Assembly (NCBI GenBank): GCA_002343505.1
Contig: DDQZ01000031.1
Span: forward strand, 58,907-122,906
DNA from: Verrucomicrobiaceae bacterium UBA2429
GTDB lineage: Bacteria; Verrucomicrobiota; Verrucomicrobiia; Verrucomicrobiales; Verrucomicrobiaceae
Reading direction: 5' to 3'
DNA: 64,000 bases
Shown here: piece by piece, positions 17,209 through 25,022 of the stretch
Layout of the letters: every line of letters begins with the position of its first letter
Position numbering within the stretch: the first letter of the stretch is position 1
Made by a program: the position numbers and the translations under genes
Notes under the pieces: generated by a model
Databases searched by the model: none
Told to the model about the DNA's origin: nothing
What the model saw: only the letters and a program-made list of their open reading frames with translations

Positions 17209-18342
17209 ATGCCTCCCCAGCTACTCTTTGTCCAAAAAGCCGCCGGCCGCGGCGGCGCCAAGAACCGCCTGCTCGACACCCTCGCCGCCCTCCAGGCCGG
17301 GGCCGACGCGCGCCTCCACGTCATCACCGGCGAGCAGGGCGAGTTCACCGGGCGCCTCGCCGAAATGCGCGTGCCCTTTTCCGTCCACGACCTGCCGGAA
17401 TGGCGCAAGCCCCTGCACCGCCTGCGCTTCCCCCGCGCCATGCGCCGCATCCTCGCCGCCCTGCCCTTTGACCGCGCCGCCTGGGTCGTCACCAACGAAA
17501 TGTGGTGGGCGCCCCACGCCGGCGCCCTGGCCCGCTCCCTGCACGCGCGCTCCGCCGTCATCATCCGCGACGGCATCGCCACCGCCCCGAAGGCGCGCAA
17601 GTACCACCTCCACCGCAACGACCTCCTGCTGCCCTCCTCCATCAAAATCGCCCGCGGCCTGAGCCTGGACCCCGAACTCGCCGCCCGCACCCGCGTCTTC
17701 CTCGACTCCGTGCGCGTGCCCCCCGCCACGTCCGGCGGGCCGGAGCAGCTCGCCCGCCAGCTTGCCGGGCACGGCAGCATCCGCCAGTGGCTCCTGGTCA
17801 TGGGCAAGCTCGGCCCCCGCAAGCGCCAGGTGGACGCCGTCCGCGTCCTGCGCCACCTGCTCGACTCCGGGCACCACGGCCTCGGCCTCCTGCTCGCCGG
17901 CGACTGCGAGCCGGACTACGAGCCGCTCATGCAGGCCGCCATCCGCGACTGCCGCGCGCAGGACCGCGTGCTCATGCTCGGCAACGTCCAGGACGTGCCC
18001 GCCCTCCTCGCCCTGCGCCCCGTCTGCCTCCTCACCAGCCTGCGCGAGGCCCTCCCCGGCTCCGTCATCGAGGCGCTCGGCTCCGGCCGCCCCTGCTTCA
18101 TGTACCCGTGCGAGGGCGCCGAGGACATCTTCGGCCCCCACCTCGAGCACTTCGTCAGCGCCGGCTTCCAGCCCGCCCTCCTGGCGGAGAAAATGCACGC
18201 CCTGCTTTCCGATCCCCCCCGGCTGGAGTCCGAGACCGCCGCCCTCCAGGCCCGCGCCCGCTCCCTTTTCTCCCAGGAGGCCCACCTCGCCACCTGCCTC
18301 GCCACCTTCGGCCTCGACCCCCGCCCCGCATCAGGCGCCTAG
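17209..18342 (+). CDS. GT4-like glycosyltransferase
   Basis: The start at ATG 17209 gives a 377-aa protein beginning MPPQLLFVQKAAGRGGAKNRLL, the usual first strand and glycine loop of GT-B enzymes. The upstream in-frame ATG at 17122 adds a Pro/Gly-rich stretch without homology. The C-terminal half has LLVMGKLGPRKRQVDAVRVL (donor-site loop), LLAGDCEPDYE, RVLMLGNVQDVPALL and the acidic motif REALPGSVIEALGSGRPCFMY (EX7E-type). It transfers a sugar to an unknown acceptor, probably for surface glycans. It is divergent from the DUF1015 gene and precedes the large tandem-repeat region. Confidence 0.82.
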   Translation: MPPQLLFVQKAAGRGGAKNRLLDTLAALQAGADARLHVITGEQGEFTGRLAEMRVPFSVHDLPEWRKPLHRLRFPRAMRRILAALPFDRAAWVVTNEMWWAPHAGALARSLHARSAVIIRDGIATAPKARKYHLHRNDLLLPSSIKIARGLSLDPELAARTRVFLDSVRVPPATSGGPEQLARQLAGHGSIRQWLLVMGKLGPRKRQVDAVRVLRHLLDSGHHGLGLLLAGDCEPDYEPLMQAAIRDCRAQDRVLMLGNVQDVPALLALRPVCLLTSLREALPGSVIEALGSGRPCFMYPCEGAEDIFGPHLEHFVSAGFQPALLAEKMHALLSDPPRLESETAALQARARSLFSQEAHLATCLATFGLDPRPASGA

Positions 18343-19304
18343 AAAGAAGCAGCGCGCCTCCCCGGCGCGAACCCGCCCGCCCAGGGGCATCCGCGCGCCT
18401 CTCCCGATGGGACTCATGCCCGGATCCAGCCCGGCCCCGGACCATCCGCGGCCAATCCCCAACCCGCGCCCCGCCGCCCAGCCACCCTGGAGACGCCCCG
18501 GCAGACTTCCCGCCGCATTCCGCGCGTTTTGGAGGCGCGCCACCACCCCCTTCAGCGCATTCCGCGCGTTTTGGAGGCGCGTCACCACCCCCTTCAGCGC
18601 ATCCCGCGCGTTTTGGAGGCGCGCCACCACCTCCTTCAGCGCATCCCGCGCGTTTTGGAGGCGCGTCACCAAACCCCCCGGAAGATTCCGCGCGGTTTGG
18701 TGACGCGTCTCCAAAGTCTGGAGATGCGTCACCAAAGTCTGGAGACGCGTCTCCAAAGCGTGGTGAAGCCGTTTTCAAACCGAGAAAACCCGTCACCAAA
18801 GCCCGGAGACCCGTCACCAAAGCGTGGAGGCGCGTCACCAAAGCGTGGTGAACTGTCTCCAAAGCCTGGTGAACCGTCACCAAAGCGTGGAAAACCGTCT
18901 CCAAAGCCCGGTGAACCGTCACCAAAGCGTGGGAAACCGTCTCCAAGGCGCGGGTAACCGCCACCAAGACCGGGTGAATCGTCCCCAAAGGCCCTAAAAC
19001 ACGCCCAAAAGAGCCGAAAAACCGCCAATATCGAAAAACGCCCGCTTTCCGGGCAACACGCCCCACCAGGGAGCGCCAGTGCGGTCTGTCCCCAGCCCCC
19101 CCCCGCGCGCTGGCGCGCAGTGCGAGCGGCGCGGCAGGGTGGTTCGTACCCTTCTCCCCGGCACGCGGCCGTTGAGGACAACGCTCCCCACCCTGCGCCG
19201 CAGGCGCGCCTTCCGGGGCAGGTCCGGCTGGTCCTCCACCCCGCGCGCCCAAGGCCCTGTGTCCGGGGGTGGGAAAAGACCGGGCGGCAGGGCGTTCCCG
19301 GCGC
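18343..19304. other. gene-free region dominated by a tandem array
   Basis: No convincing gene is present. Several frames on both strands stay open only because the repeat period is a multiple of three. They give heptapeptide-like repeats (SPKPGEP, FGDGSPG) without start context or homology. 18343-18514 and 19002-19304 are unique GC-rich sequence with no visible element. Confidence 0.7.
18515..19001. repeat. phased 42/21-bp tandem repeat array
   Basis: Three and a half 42-bp units start at 18515, 18557, 18599 and 18641 (core GCGCGTTTTGGAGGCGCG). They run into about 14 units of 21 bp with core GTCACCAAAGC or GTCTCCAAAGC, starting at 18707, 18728, 18749, 18771, 18792 and then every 21 bp to 18981. 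The GCCACC/GTCACC words of the 42-bp part (18539, 18581, 18623, 18665) are in the same 21-bp register as the second part. One step is 22 bp. TTTGGAGAC and GTCTCCAAA are reverse complements, so units can pair. There are no unique spacers. Confidence 0.92.
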
Positions 19305-19338
19305 AAAAAAAAGCGGCCCCGAATCACTTCGGGGCCGC
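19305..19338 (-). terminator. Rho-independent terminator of the PEP-CTERM gene
   Basis: On the minus strand a perfect 10-bp GC-rich stem (GCGGCCCCGA at 19313-19322 with TCGGGGCCGC at 19329-19338) and a 6-nt loop are followed by eight T residues. It lies 30 bp after the stop of the gene at 19369. Confidence 0.92.
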
Positions 19339-19368
19339 CCAGGGAAAAAACACAAACTCAAACCCGCC

Positions 19369-19998
19369 TCAACGGCGGCGACGGAACATCAGCCCCGCAA
19401 AACCCAGCAGCGCCAGAATCATCCGGCTTGGCTCCGGAACCCCAATCACACCATCATTTGCGGAAATTGCACTTGGTGAGACATTTCCACCAACTGCATC
19501 AGTGAGTGTCAAAATGCTATTTGTAGCGCCGTCAAGTGGTGTGAAATATGCGCGATCCCCAGGGGCTTCGATCAGGTCGCTGCGATAGAATCCAAAGGCA
19601 TTTCCCTCCGAGTTCGACCCCGTGGGGAACCAAAGGACACCAAGTTGTTGGTTGTGACCCAAAAGACCACCCCACTGAGGATTGGCGGTATTGAAACCGA
19701 GGCTGCCGAAATCAAAGCCTAGAGCGCCGCCGCCAAAATCAGAAGCTGTCGCTGACCAAATCACCATATCATCCCCGACGGTGCTGCCATTGGCGAAAGT
19801 GAATCCTGAAATAGAGCCTGGATTCGACAGAAGATTCGCGAAACCATTTCCACCAGTATCAGCGACAAGTATAGCCTTGGACACTCCAGCGGTCAGCCCT
19901 TGGATATCACCGATAGCGAACGTTAAATTGAAGGTGGTTGATGCAAAGGAAGACCCCAGCATCATCATGAACGACAGAGCGGTGAAACGAGATTTCAT
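19369..19998 (-). CDS. PEP-CTERM sorted secreted protein
   Basis: This 209-aa protein has an N-terminal signal peptide (MKSRFTALSFMMMLGSSFA) and a classic C-terminal PEP-CTERM tripartite signal: VPEPS, a hydrophobic helix and a closing RRRR. Such proteins are exported, cut and anchored or released by an exosortase, which is not encoded in this window. The mature part is Gly/Asn-rich and beta-rich, without known enzymatic motifs. The start at ATG 19998 is preferred because the longer frame to 20088 adds a non-signal extension that overlaps the upstream gene. It lies 17 bp after the TIGR02597-like gene and is probably in one transcript with it. Confidence 0.9.
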   Translation of the reverse strand: MKSRFTALSFMMMLGSSFASTTFNLTFAIGDIQGLTAGVSKAILVADTGGNGFANLLSNPGSISGFTFANGSTVGDDMVIWSATASDFGGGALGFDFGSLGFNTANPQWGGLLGHNQQLGVLWFPTGSNSEGNAFGFYRSDLIEAPGDRAYFTPLDGATNSILTLTDAVGGNVSPSAISANDGVIGVPEPSRMILALLGFAGLMFRRRR

Positions 19999-20015
19999 TG
20001 GTTTATGCGGATGGA

Positions 20016-21077
20016 TTATTGAACTACGAGTGAATGTTTCCAGAGGGCGGACGCGCCTGTTCCGGTTTGATATTTTCTGATAATGCAACCCGTCGAAGGT
20101 TCGATGAGGTCGTCGTCAGCAACTCGATTCGATTCGAGAGCGTCCATCCACTCGCCTGTAGGGTTGTTATAGAAATAAATGTGTGCGGCTGCCTTGTTTA
20201 AACCCGTCGCCGCATTATTGAATGTCATCAACGTATCACGTCTGTTGAAGCTCTGTGTTCCGAGACTTGGAGTAAACCCACCACTTGAGATCAATCCCAA
20301 ATCTTTCAACTTCATGGGAATAGGGCGAATATTGGAAACCGGATTGTCAGTGGCCCCATTAGTCCGAGTGGCTAGAACAGTTCTCACATCATGCATGTCA
20401 ACAGAACCCACAGGAGTGAAAACTGTCTCGCCATCCTGTGTGCGGTGCCTGATGATGATGAATTGATCTGGTTCAATACGGGGATTTGTGATCTGATTTG
20501 AGTTTAACGCATCATGCCATCCATTGGCAGTCTGGTAAAAAATGCCGCTGGCAGCCAAGTTGATGCCTGTTCCCGTGAGATTCGGGAACAAGACCTGAGT
20601 TTTTCGCGCAAAACTCTGGGTTCCTGTTGACTGATGAATAGTCGTGTTTCCCACAGGGAGAAGATCGTTGAGTGTCCAATACGGGTGAATGGCCAACTGG
20701 TCGCCTTCAACAGCTCCAGTCAAAGTGTCGCCAGCCAAATTTAAAGTGAGAGTTGAACTGCCATTGGCTATGATTTCAAAGAAAGCACCTGCTTTAGCTC
20801 CACTACGGAACTTCACAAAGTAGCCACTTCCACCAACAAAATCATCGTTGTTCCAAGCTGGAGTTCCTTGGACAGTGATGCCAGCTCCATCAACGCTTGA
20901 AACCAGACCGACGAATGATGCAGATCGGTTAAATGCTACGGAGACGAAAGTGTCTGAACCAGATTTGCAGGTGACGGTATTAAACCCCACAGGCGGGGTC
21001 TCGGCGGACTGGGAATAAAGGCTCCCCGCTCCGAGGCAGAGGAGCAGGCTGAGGCAGGTGGAGATGGAGGCTTTCAT
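20016..21077 (-). CDS. secreted verrucomicrobial TIGR02597-like protein
   Basis: This 353-aa protein has a signal peptide (MKASISTCLSLLLCLGAGSLYS). The mature part resembles the TIGR02597 family of secreted proteins known mainly from Verrucomicrobia: TPPVGFNTVTCKSGSDTFVSVAF near the start, GSGYFVKFRSGAKAGAFFEI, LLPVGNTTIHQSTGTQSF and IEPDQFIIIRHR. Two related halves are seen: GTQSFARKTQVLFPN and GTQSFNRRDTLMTFN, each followed by a tip with a predicted turn. Function is unknown. The family name is from memory. Base composition is lower in GC than in the neighbours, as is common for surface-protein genes here. Confidence 0.78.
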   Translation of the reverse strand: MKASISTCLSLLLCLGAGSLYSQSAETPPVGFNTVTCKSGSDTFVSVAFNRSASFVGLVSSVDGAGITVQGTPAWNNDDFVGGSGYFVKFRSGAKAGAFFEIIANGSSTLTLNLAGDTLTGAVEGDQLAIHPYWTLNDLLPVGNTTIHQSTGTQSFARKTQVLFPNLTGTGINLAASGIFYQTANGWHDALNSNQITNPRIEPDQFIIIRHRTQDGETVFTPVGSVDMHDVRTVLATRTNGATDNPVSNIRPIPMKLKDLGLISSGGFTPSLGTQSFNRRDTLMTFNNAATGLNKAAAHIYFYNNPTGEWMDALESNRVADDDLIEPSTGCIIRKYQTGTGASALWKHSLVVQ

Positions 21078-21262
21078 GGCGGGATGGAATGTTTTCACAT
21101 TATTTTACCCTTTTTCAGGGCTGTTGTTACCGGGTTTGCGAGATTTGGTCGAGATTTTTTTCGGGGGCGGCGATTTTTTTTGAAACTGGCCGGGCTTCAG
21201 GGGGCGCCGCGGGCGCGGAAGCGCTCCTTGCCGCCGGAGGCTTCCGGTGGCATGGAGGGCGC

Positions 21263-22378
21263 GTGCCGGACTCCGCCTCCACCTTCCCGCCGCGCGCCTC
21301 CTGGCAGCAGGGGGGCAGGGTGCTGCGCCTGGAGGGAAGCTGGCACCGGGACGCGCCGGCGCCGGTGATCGAGGGCAGTCCGCCCGCGGCCATGCCTGAG
21401 CGGTACGAGGCGGAGGGGCTGCGGGGGTTTGACTCGACGCTGCCGGCTTTTTTGCTGGCCCATGCGCGCACGGCGGGCGGGGCGGCGGCGGGTCCCTGGC
21501 AGGGGCTGCCGGAAAATCTGCGCGGTCTGATGGAGCTGGCGCTGAGCGTGCCGGAGAAGGATGACGCGCGCTCCGGGCCGCAAAAAAAGTCCGGTCTGCG
21601 GGAGCTGGGGCGGCGCACGCTGCAAGTCTGGCAGGCGGCGCGGGACGCGGTGGAGTTCACGGGGGAGTCGGTGCTGGCGCTGGGCCGCTTCGCCACCGGG
21701 AGGGCGCGGTTCCGGGCGCGGGATTTCTGGGAGGTGCTCCAGCAGTGCGGGGCGGAGGCGCTGCCGATCGTGGCGCTGATCAGCTTCCTGGTGGGGCTGA
21801 TCCTGGGGTTCGTGGGCAATGTGCAGCTCACCAACTTCGGCGCGAACATCTTCGTGGCCGACCTGGTGGCGATCGCGATGGTGCGCGAGATGGGGGTGAT
21901 GATGACGGCGATCATCATGAGCGGGCGCACGGGCGCGGCCTTCGCGGCGCACCTGGGCAGCATGAAGGCGAACGAGGAGATAGACGCGCTGCGCACCTTC
22001 GGCCTCCAGCCCTTTGACTTTCTGGTGCTGCCGCGCCTGCTGGCGCTGGTGCTGATGATGCCGCTGCTGACGGTGTACTCGAATGTGATCGGCATCCTCG
22101 GCGGCATGGTGGTGGGCATTTCCGTGGGCATCCCGCCGGTGCTCTACTGGAATGAGACGCTGCTCTCGCTGACGATGACCACGGCCAGCCTGGGGGTGAT
22201 GAAGAGCTTTTTCTTCGGCGCGGCCATCGCCATCTGCGGGTGCATGACGGGCATGAACGCGGGCCGCTCCTCCGCCGCGGTGGGCGAGGCGACAACACGC
22301 GCCGTGGTGGCCTCCATCACCGTGGTGATCGTGCTGGACTCGGCCTTTGCCGCCATCTTCACCATCCTCGACATCTGA
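21263..22378 (+). CDS. mlaE: MlaE-type ABC transporter permease with STAS-like N-terminus
   Basis: This is the permease of a phospholipid (Mla/MCE) transporter in the inner membrane. The N-terminal portion (GGRVLRLEGSWHRDAP onward) looks like a fused STAS domain. The membrane domain then shows LISFLVGLILGFVGNVQL, the signature REMGVMMTAIIMSGRTGAAFAAHLGSM (the EQMG-type loop contacting the ATPase), NEEIDALRTFGLQP and further helices to the C-terminus. The frame is open back to ATG 21089, but the residues there look non-coding; GTG 21263 or GTG 21320 are more plausible starts. It is followed 10 bp later by mlaF. Confidence 0.9.
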   Translation: MPDSASTFPPRASWQQGGRVLRLEGSWHRDAPAPVIEGSPPAAMPERYEAEGLRGFDSTLPAFLLAHARTAGGAAAGPWQGLPENLRGLMELALSVPEKDDARSGPQKKSGLRELGRRTLQVWQAARDAVEFTGESVLALGRFATGRARFRARDFWEVLQQCGAEALPIVALISFLVGLILGFVGNVQLTNFGANIFVADLVAIAMVREMGVMMTAIIMSGRTGAAFAAHLGSMKANEEIDALRTFGLQPFDFLVLPRLLALVLMMPLLTVYSNVIGILGGMVVGISVGIPPVLYWNETLLSLTMTTASLGVMKSFFFGAAIAICGCMTGMNAGRSSAAVGEATTRAVVASITVVIVLDSAFAAIFTILDI

Positions 22379-22388
22379 CTCCGCCCCC

Positions 22389-23180
22389 ATGAGCGCCGCC
22401 GCCCAGCCACCGAAAGCCAGGATCTCCGCGCGGAGCCTGACCATGGCCTACGGCTCCTTCGTGGTCATGCGGGACCTGGAGTTCGACATCCAGGAGCGGG
22501 ACATTTTCATCATCATGGGCGGCAGCGGCTGCGGCAAGAGCACCCTCCTGCGCCATCTCATCGGCCTGCGGGAGCCGGCGCAGGGGGAGGTGTTTTATGA
22601 CGGGGAGAGCTTCACCCGAGCCGGCGAGGCGGAGCGGGAGCGGCTGACGCGGCGCTTCGGGGTGATGTATCAATCCGGCGCGCTGTGGTCCTCGCTCACC
22701 ATCGCGGAAAATGTGGCGCTGCCGCTGGAGGAGTTCACCACCCTGCCCGCGCGGACGGTCCGCGACATCGTCTCCTACAAGCTCTCGCTGGTGGGGCTGG
22801 CGGGTTTTGAGGACTTTTACCCCAGCCAGGTCAGCGGCGGCATGAACAAGCGCGCCGGCATCGCGCGCGCCATGGCGCTGGACCCGGACATCCTTTTCCT
22901 CGACGAGCCGAGCGCGGGCCTCGACCCGCTGAGCGCGCGGCGGCTGGACGACCTGATTTTGCGCCTGCGTGACAGCCTCGGCTCCACCTTCGTCATCGTC
23001 ACCCACGAGCTGGCCAGCATTTTCGCCATCGGCAGCAACTCCATCTTTCTCGACACCGACACGCGCGCGCAGGGCGCCATCGGACCGCCTTGTTTCTTGA
23101 GAGATCACAGCGAGAGTGCCACCGTGCGCCGCTTTCTGAACCGCGGGGAGGAGGGCGCGCCCGGCAAGCCTGCATCCTGA
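22389..23180 (+). CDS. mlaF: MlaF-type ABC transporter ATP-binding protein
   Basis: This 263-aa ATPase energises the lipid transporter. Walker A is GGSGCGKST (residues 44-52), the Q-loop lies in VMYQSGALWSSLT, the signature is QVSGGMNKRAGIARA, and Walker B is DILFLDEPSAGLDP. The H-loop is VTHELASIF. The gene start ATG 22389 sits 10 bp after the mlaE stop; an in-frame ATG at 22347 would overlap mlaE. The SGALWSSLTIAENVALPL stretch is characteristic of MlaF rather than other ABC ATPases. Confidence 0.96.
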   Translation: MSAAAQPPKARISARSLTMAYGSFVVMRDLEFDIQERDIFIIMGGSGCGKSTLLRHLIGLREPAQGEVFYDGESFTRAGEAERERLTRRFGVMYQSGALWSSLTIAENVALPLEEFTTLPARTVRDIVSYKLSLVGLAGFEDFYPSQVSGGMNKRAGIARAMALDPDILFLDEPSAGLDPLSARRLDDLILRLRDSLGSTFVIVTHELASIFAIGSNSIFLDTDTRAQGAIGPPCFLRDHSESATVRRFLNRGEEGAPGKPAS

Positions 23181-23183
23181 CTC

Positions 23184-24203
23184 ATGAGCCGCAAAGCCAG
23201 TCCCACTCTCATCGGCGTCTTCACGCTGCTCGCGCTGCTTTTCGCCGCGGGAGCGATCATGCTGCTGGGCGCGGGGAAGTTCATGCAGCGCACGCACCGC
23301 ATCCTGATGCACTTCGAAAAAAGCGCCATGGGCCTGCTGGTCGGCTCGGACGTGCGGTTTGGCGGAGTGCGCATCGGCCGCGTGGCGGACATCAGCGTGC
23401 TGGTGGACCACAAGAACAACCGCAAGGTCATCCCGGTCATCGTGGAACTGGAGGAGAAGGATTTGAGGTCCATCCGTTCCACCTCGGGCAATGCTCTCGA
23501 CTTCACCACCCCGGAGGGAGTGGTCAAGGCCGTGAAGGACGGCCTGCGCGCGGGCATGGTGCAGCAGAGCCTGCTGACGGGGATGCTTTACATCGAGTTC
23601 GACATCGTGCCGGACGAGCCGGGCTTTGTGTACGAGGACGAGGACGGCCACGAGCTGCCCACCGTGCCGACCATCCCGACGGAGATAGACCAGCTCGTGG
23701 CGGGAGTGGCGGACGGATTGAAAAAGTTCAACGCGCTGGACATTGACGGCGTGGTCAAGGACCTGCAAAAGCTGCTGCGCGACGCCGACGAGCAGATCGT
23801 GGCGCTGAACATGCGGGAGATCAGCGAGAATTTCGTGGCCGTGTCCAAAGACGTGCGCGCCTTCACCGGCAACGCCAAGATCACCTCCGCCTTCGAGAAG
23901 CTCGACAGCGCCCTGGCCGAGCTGCGCGAGCTGAGCGCCAAGCTCAACAAAGGCATGGACCCCGTGCTGGCGGATGCGGCAAAGGTGCTGGAAAAAGCCC
24001 AGGCCGGCATGGACAGCCTCGGCAAGGCCGCCGCCGACATCTCCCAGGCCAGCAACCCGCGCGGCCCCGTGCTCATGCGCCTGCAAATGGTGCTGGACGA
24101 GACCGAGCGCGCCTCGCGCGCCATCAAGGAGCTGGCCAACGACCTCAAACGCAACCCCAACGCCATCCTCGTCGGCAAGGAGCAGCAGGAACCGCAGCGA
24201 TGA
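23184..24203 (+). CDS. mlaD: MlaD-type MCE-domain lipid-binding protein
   Basis: This 339-aa protein has one N-terminal membrane anchor (residues 9-30, LIGVFTLLALLFAAGAIML). A single MCE domain follows (about 38-150, with GLLVGSDVRFGGVRIGRVADI and GMVQQSLLTGMLYIEF). A C-terminal helical part with repeated Leu/Ala heptads (about 190-320) should form a coiled coil. MCE proteins form hexameric rings that carry lipids across the periplasm. It is longer than E. coli MlaD (183 aa); the helical extension suggests a tube- or needle-like form as in PqiB/LetB-type systems. It is 3 bp from mlaF and overlaps the ATG of the possible long form of the next gene. Confidence 0.95.
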   Translation: MSRKASPTLIGVFTLLALLFAAGAIMLLGAGKFMQRTHRILMHFEKSAMGLLVGSDVRFGGVRIGRVADISVLVDHKNNRKVIPVIVELEEKDLRSIRSTSGNALDFTTPEGVVKAVKDGLRAGMVQQSLLTGMLYIEFDIVPDEPGFVYEDEDGHELPTVPTIPTEIDQLVAGVADGLKKFNALDIDGVVKDLQKLLRDADEQIVALNMREISENFVAVSKDVRAFTGNAKITSAFEKLDSALAELRELSAKLNKGMDPVLADAAKVLEKAQAGMDSLGKAAADISQASNPRGPVLMRLQMVLDETERASRAIKELANDLKRNPNAILVGKEQQEPQR

Positions 24204-24221
24204 AACACGAAGCGACAACTG

Positions 24222-24258
24222 GGAAATTCGACATGCGAAATTCGAAGCTCGAACAGCG
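24222..24258. repeat. second copy of the TTCGAA-type repeat
   Basis: GAAATTCGACATGCGAAATTC followed closely by GAAGCTCGAA repeats the words found at 6150-6233. It lies just after the ATGA overlap at the mlaD stop and inside the possible long form of the lipoprotein gene. Confidence 0.6.
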
Positions 24259-24281
24259 GGGCGGGACTTGGGCTGATCCCC

Positions 24282-24357
24282 GTAGGCGCGCTTGCCAAAG
24301 CGCGGGGACGGCTCACGCGCACGGAGCCGATTCCCGCATTCTGGCGAATGCGCCTAC
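24282..24357. repeat. 76-bp REP/MITE-like inverted repeat
   Basis: The left arm from GTAGGCGCGCTTGCC to GGCTC pairs with a right arm from GAGCC to GGCGAATGCGCCTAC. Arms are about 33 bp with a few mismatches; the loop is about 9 bp. A partial third copy of the arm (AGAGGCGCGCTTGCCAGGGC) follows at about 24366-24385. It sits between the mlaD stop and the signal peptide of the next gene. Confidence 0.8.
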
Positions 24358-24358
24358 A

Positions 24359-24952
24359 GTGCCGCAGAGGCGCGCTTGCCAGGGCGTTTTCGTTGCGCTG
24401 ACGGCGTTTTGCTTCGCCTCCTGCTCCCTCACCAAGCCGGTGAGTGACCCCGCCACGCGGCATGTGCTGGACCCGGCCATCCCCTACCGCGCGGGCGCGG
24501 CCTCGCAGCCGGCGCTGGCGGTGGCCCGGCCCTCGCTGCCGAGTTATCTGGACCGCCAGCAGCTCGTGACCCGCGGCGCGGGCGGGGAGGTGCGCGTGCT
24601 GGACAATCATCTGTGGTCCGAGCCTCTGGACAGCGGCATCGCGCGCGTGCTGGCGGCGAATCTCAGCCGCCTCACCGGCTCCACCGCCATCCTGCCGGTG
24701 GGCAATTTCATCACGCTGGACTACAGCGCGCTGGTGGAGATGCGGGTGGAGCGTTTTGACCCCGATCCCTCCGGGAACCTGGTGCTGGAGTGCGCCTGGA
24801 AAAAGCAGCCGGTCTCCGGCGCGGACACGCCCTTTAAAAGCTTCCGCGCCGAGGTGCCCGTTGACCCTTCGAAAGCGCCGATGACGGGCCGCATCGCCGC
24901 CATGAACGAGGCTCTGGCGCGGCTGGCGCGGGAGATGGCGCGCGGGCTTTGA
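24359..24952 (+). CDS. PqiC-like ABC-transport auxiliary lipoprotein
   Basis: This is the outer-membrane-directed lipoprotein of the Mla/Pqi-type system. The lipobox FASC lies in FVALTAFCFASCSLTKPV, giving a lipidated Cys and a Ser at +2. The mature part carries the PqiC/YmbA-like blocks LPSYLDRQQLVTR, HLWSEPLDSGIARVLAANL and a C-terminal MNEALARLAREMA helix. The GTG at 24359 gives a compact signal peptide. The frame is open to ATG 24200, which overlaps the mlaD stop, but that extension is made of repeat DNA and has no signal features. It should bridge the MCE barrel to the outer membrane. Confidence 0.85.
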   Translation: MPQRRACQGVFVALTAFCFASCSLTKPVSDPATRHVLDPAIPYRAGAASQPALAVARPSLPSYLDRQQLVTRGAGGEVRVLDNHLWSEPLDSGIARVLAANLSRLTGSTAILPVGNFITLDYSALVEMRVERFDPDPSGNLVLECAWKKQPVSGADTPFKSFRAEVPVDPSKAPMTGRIAAMNEALARLAREMARGL

Positions 24953-25022
24953 GGGCGGGATGAGGGCTTGCAGTCCCGGCGCGGTCCTTTAGTGTCGCCA
25001 CTTTTCCCGCCCGCCACCCGAC

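Noticed and set aside
18515..19001. CRISPR array
   Set aside because: Units follow each other without unique spacers, repeats are only 21 or 42 bp, and no cas genes are nearby.
18155..19361. Long minus- and plus-strand frames through the tandem array coding heptapeptide repeats
   Set aside because: The 21-bp period keeps several frames open on both strands at once. None has a start context, signal or homology, and flanking parts read as nonsense.
22359..24218. 619-aa minus-strand frame across mlaF and mlaD
   Set aside because: It is antisense to two clearly conserved genes and has no recognisable domain.
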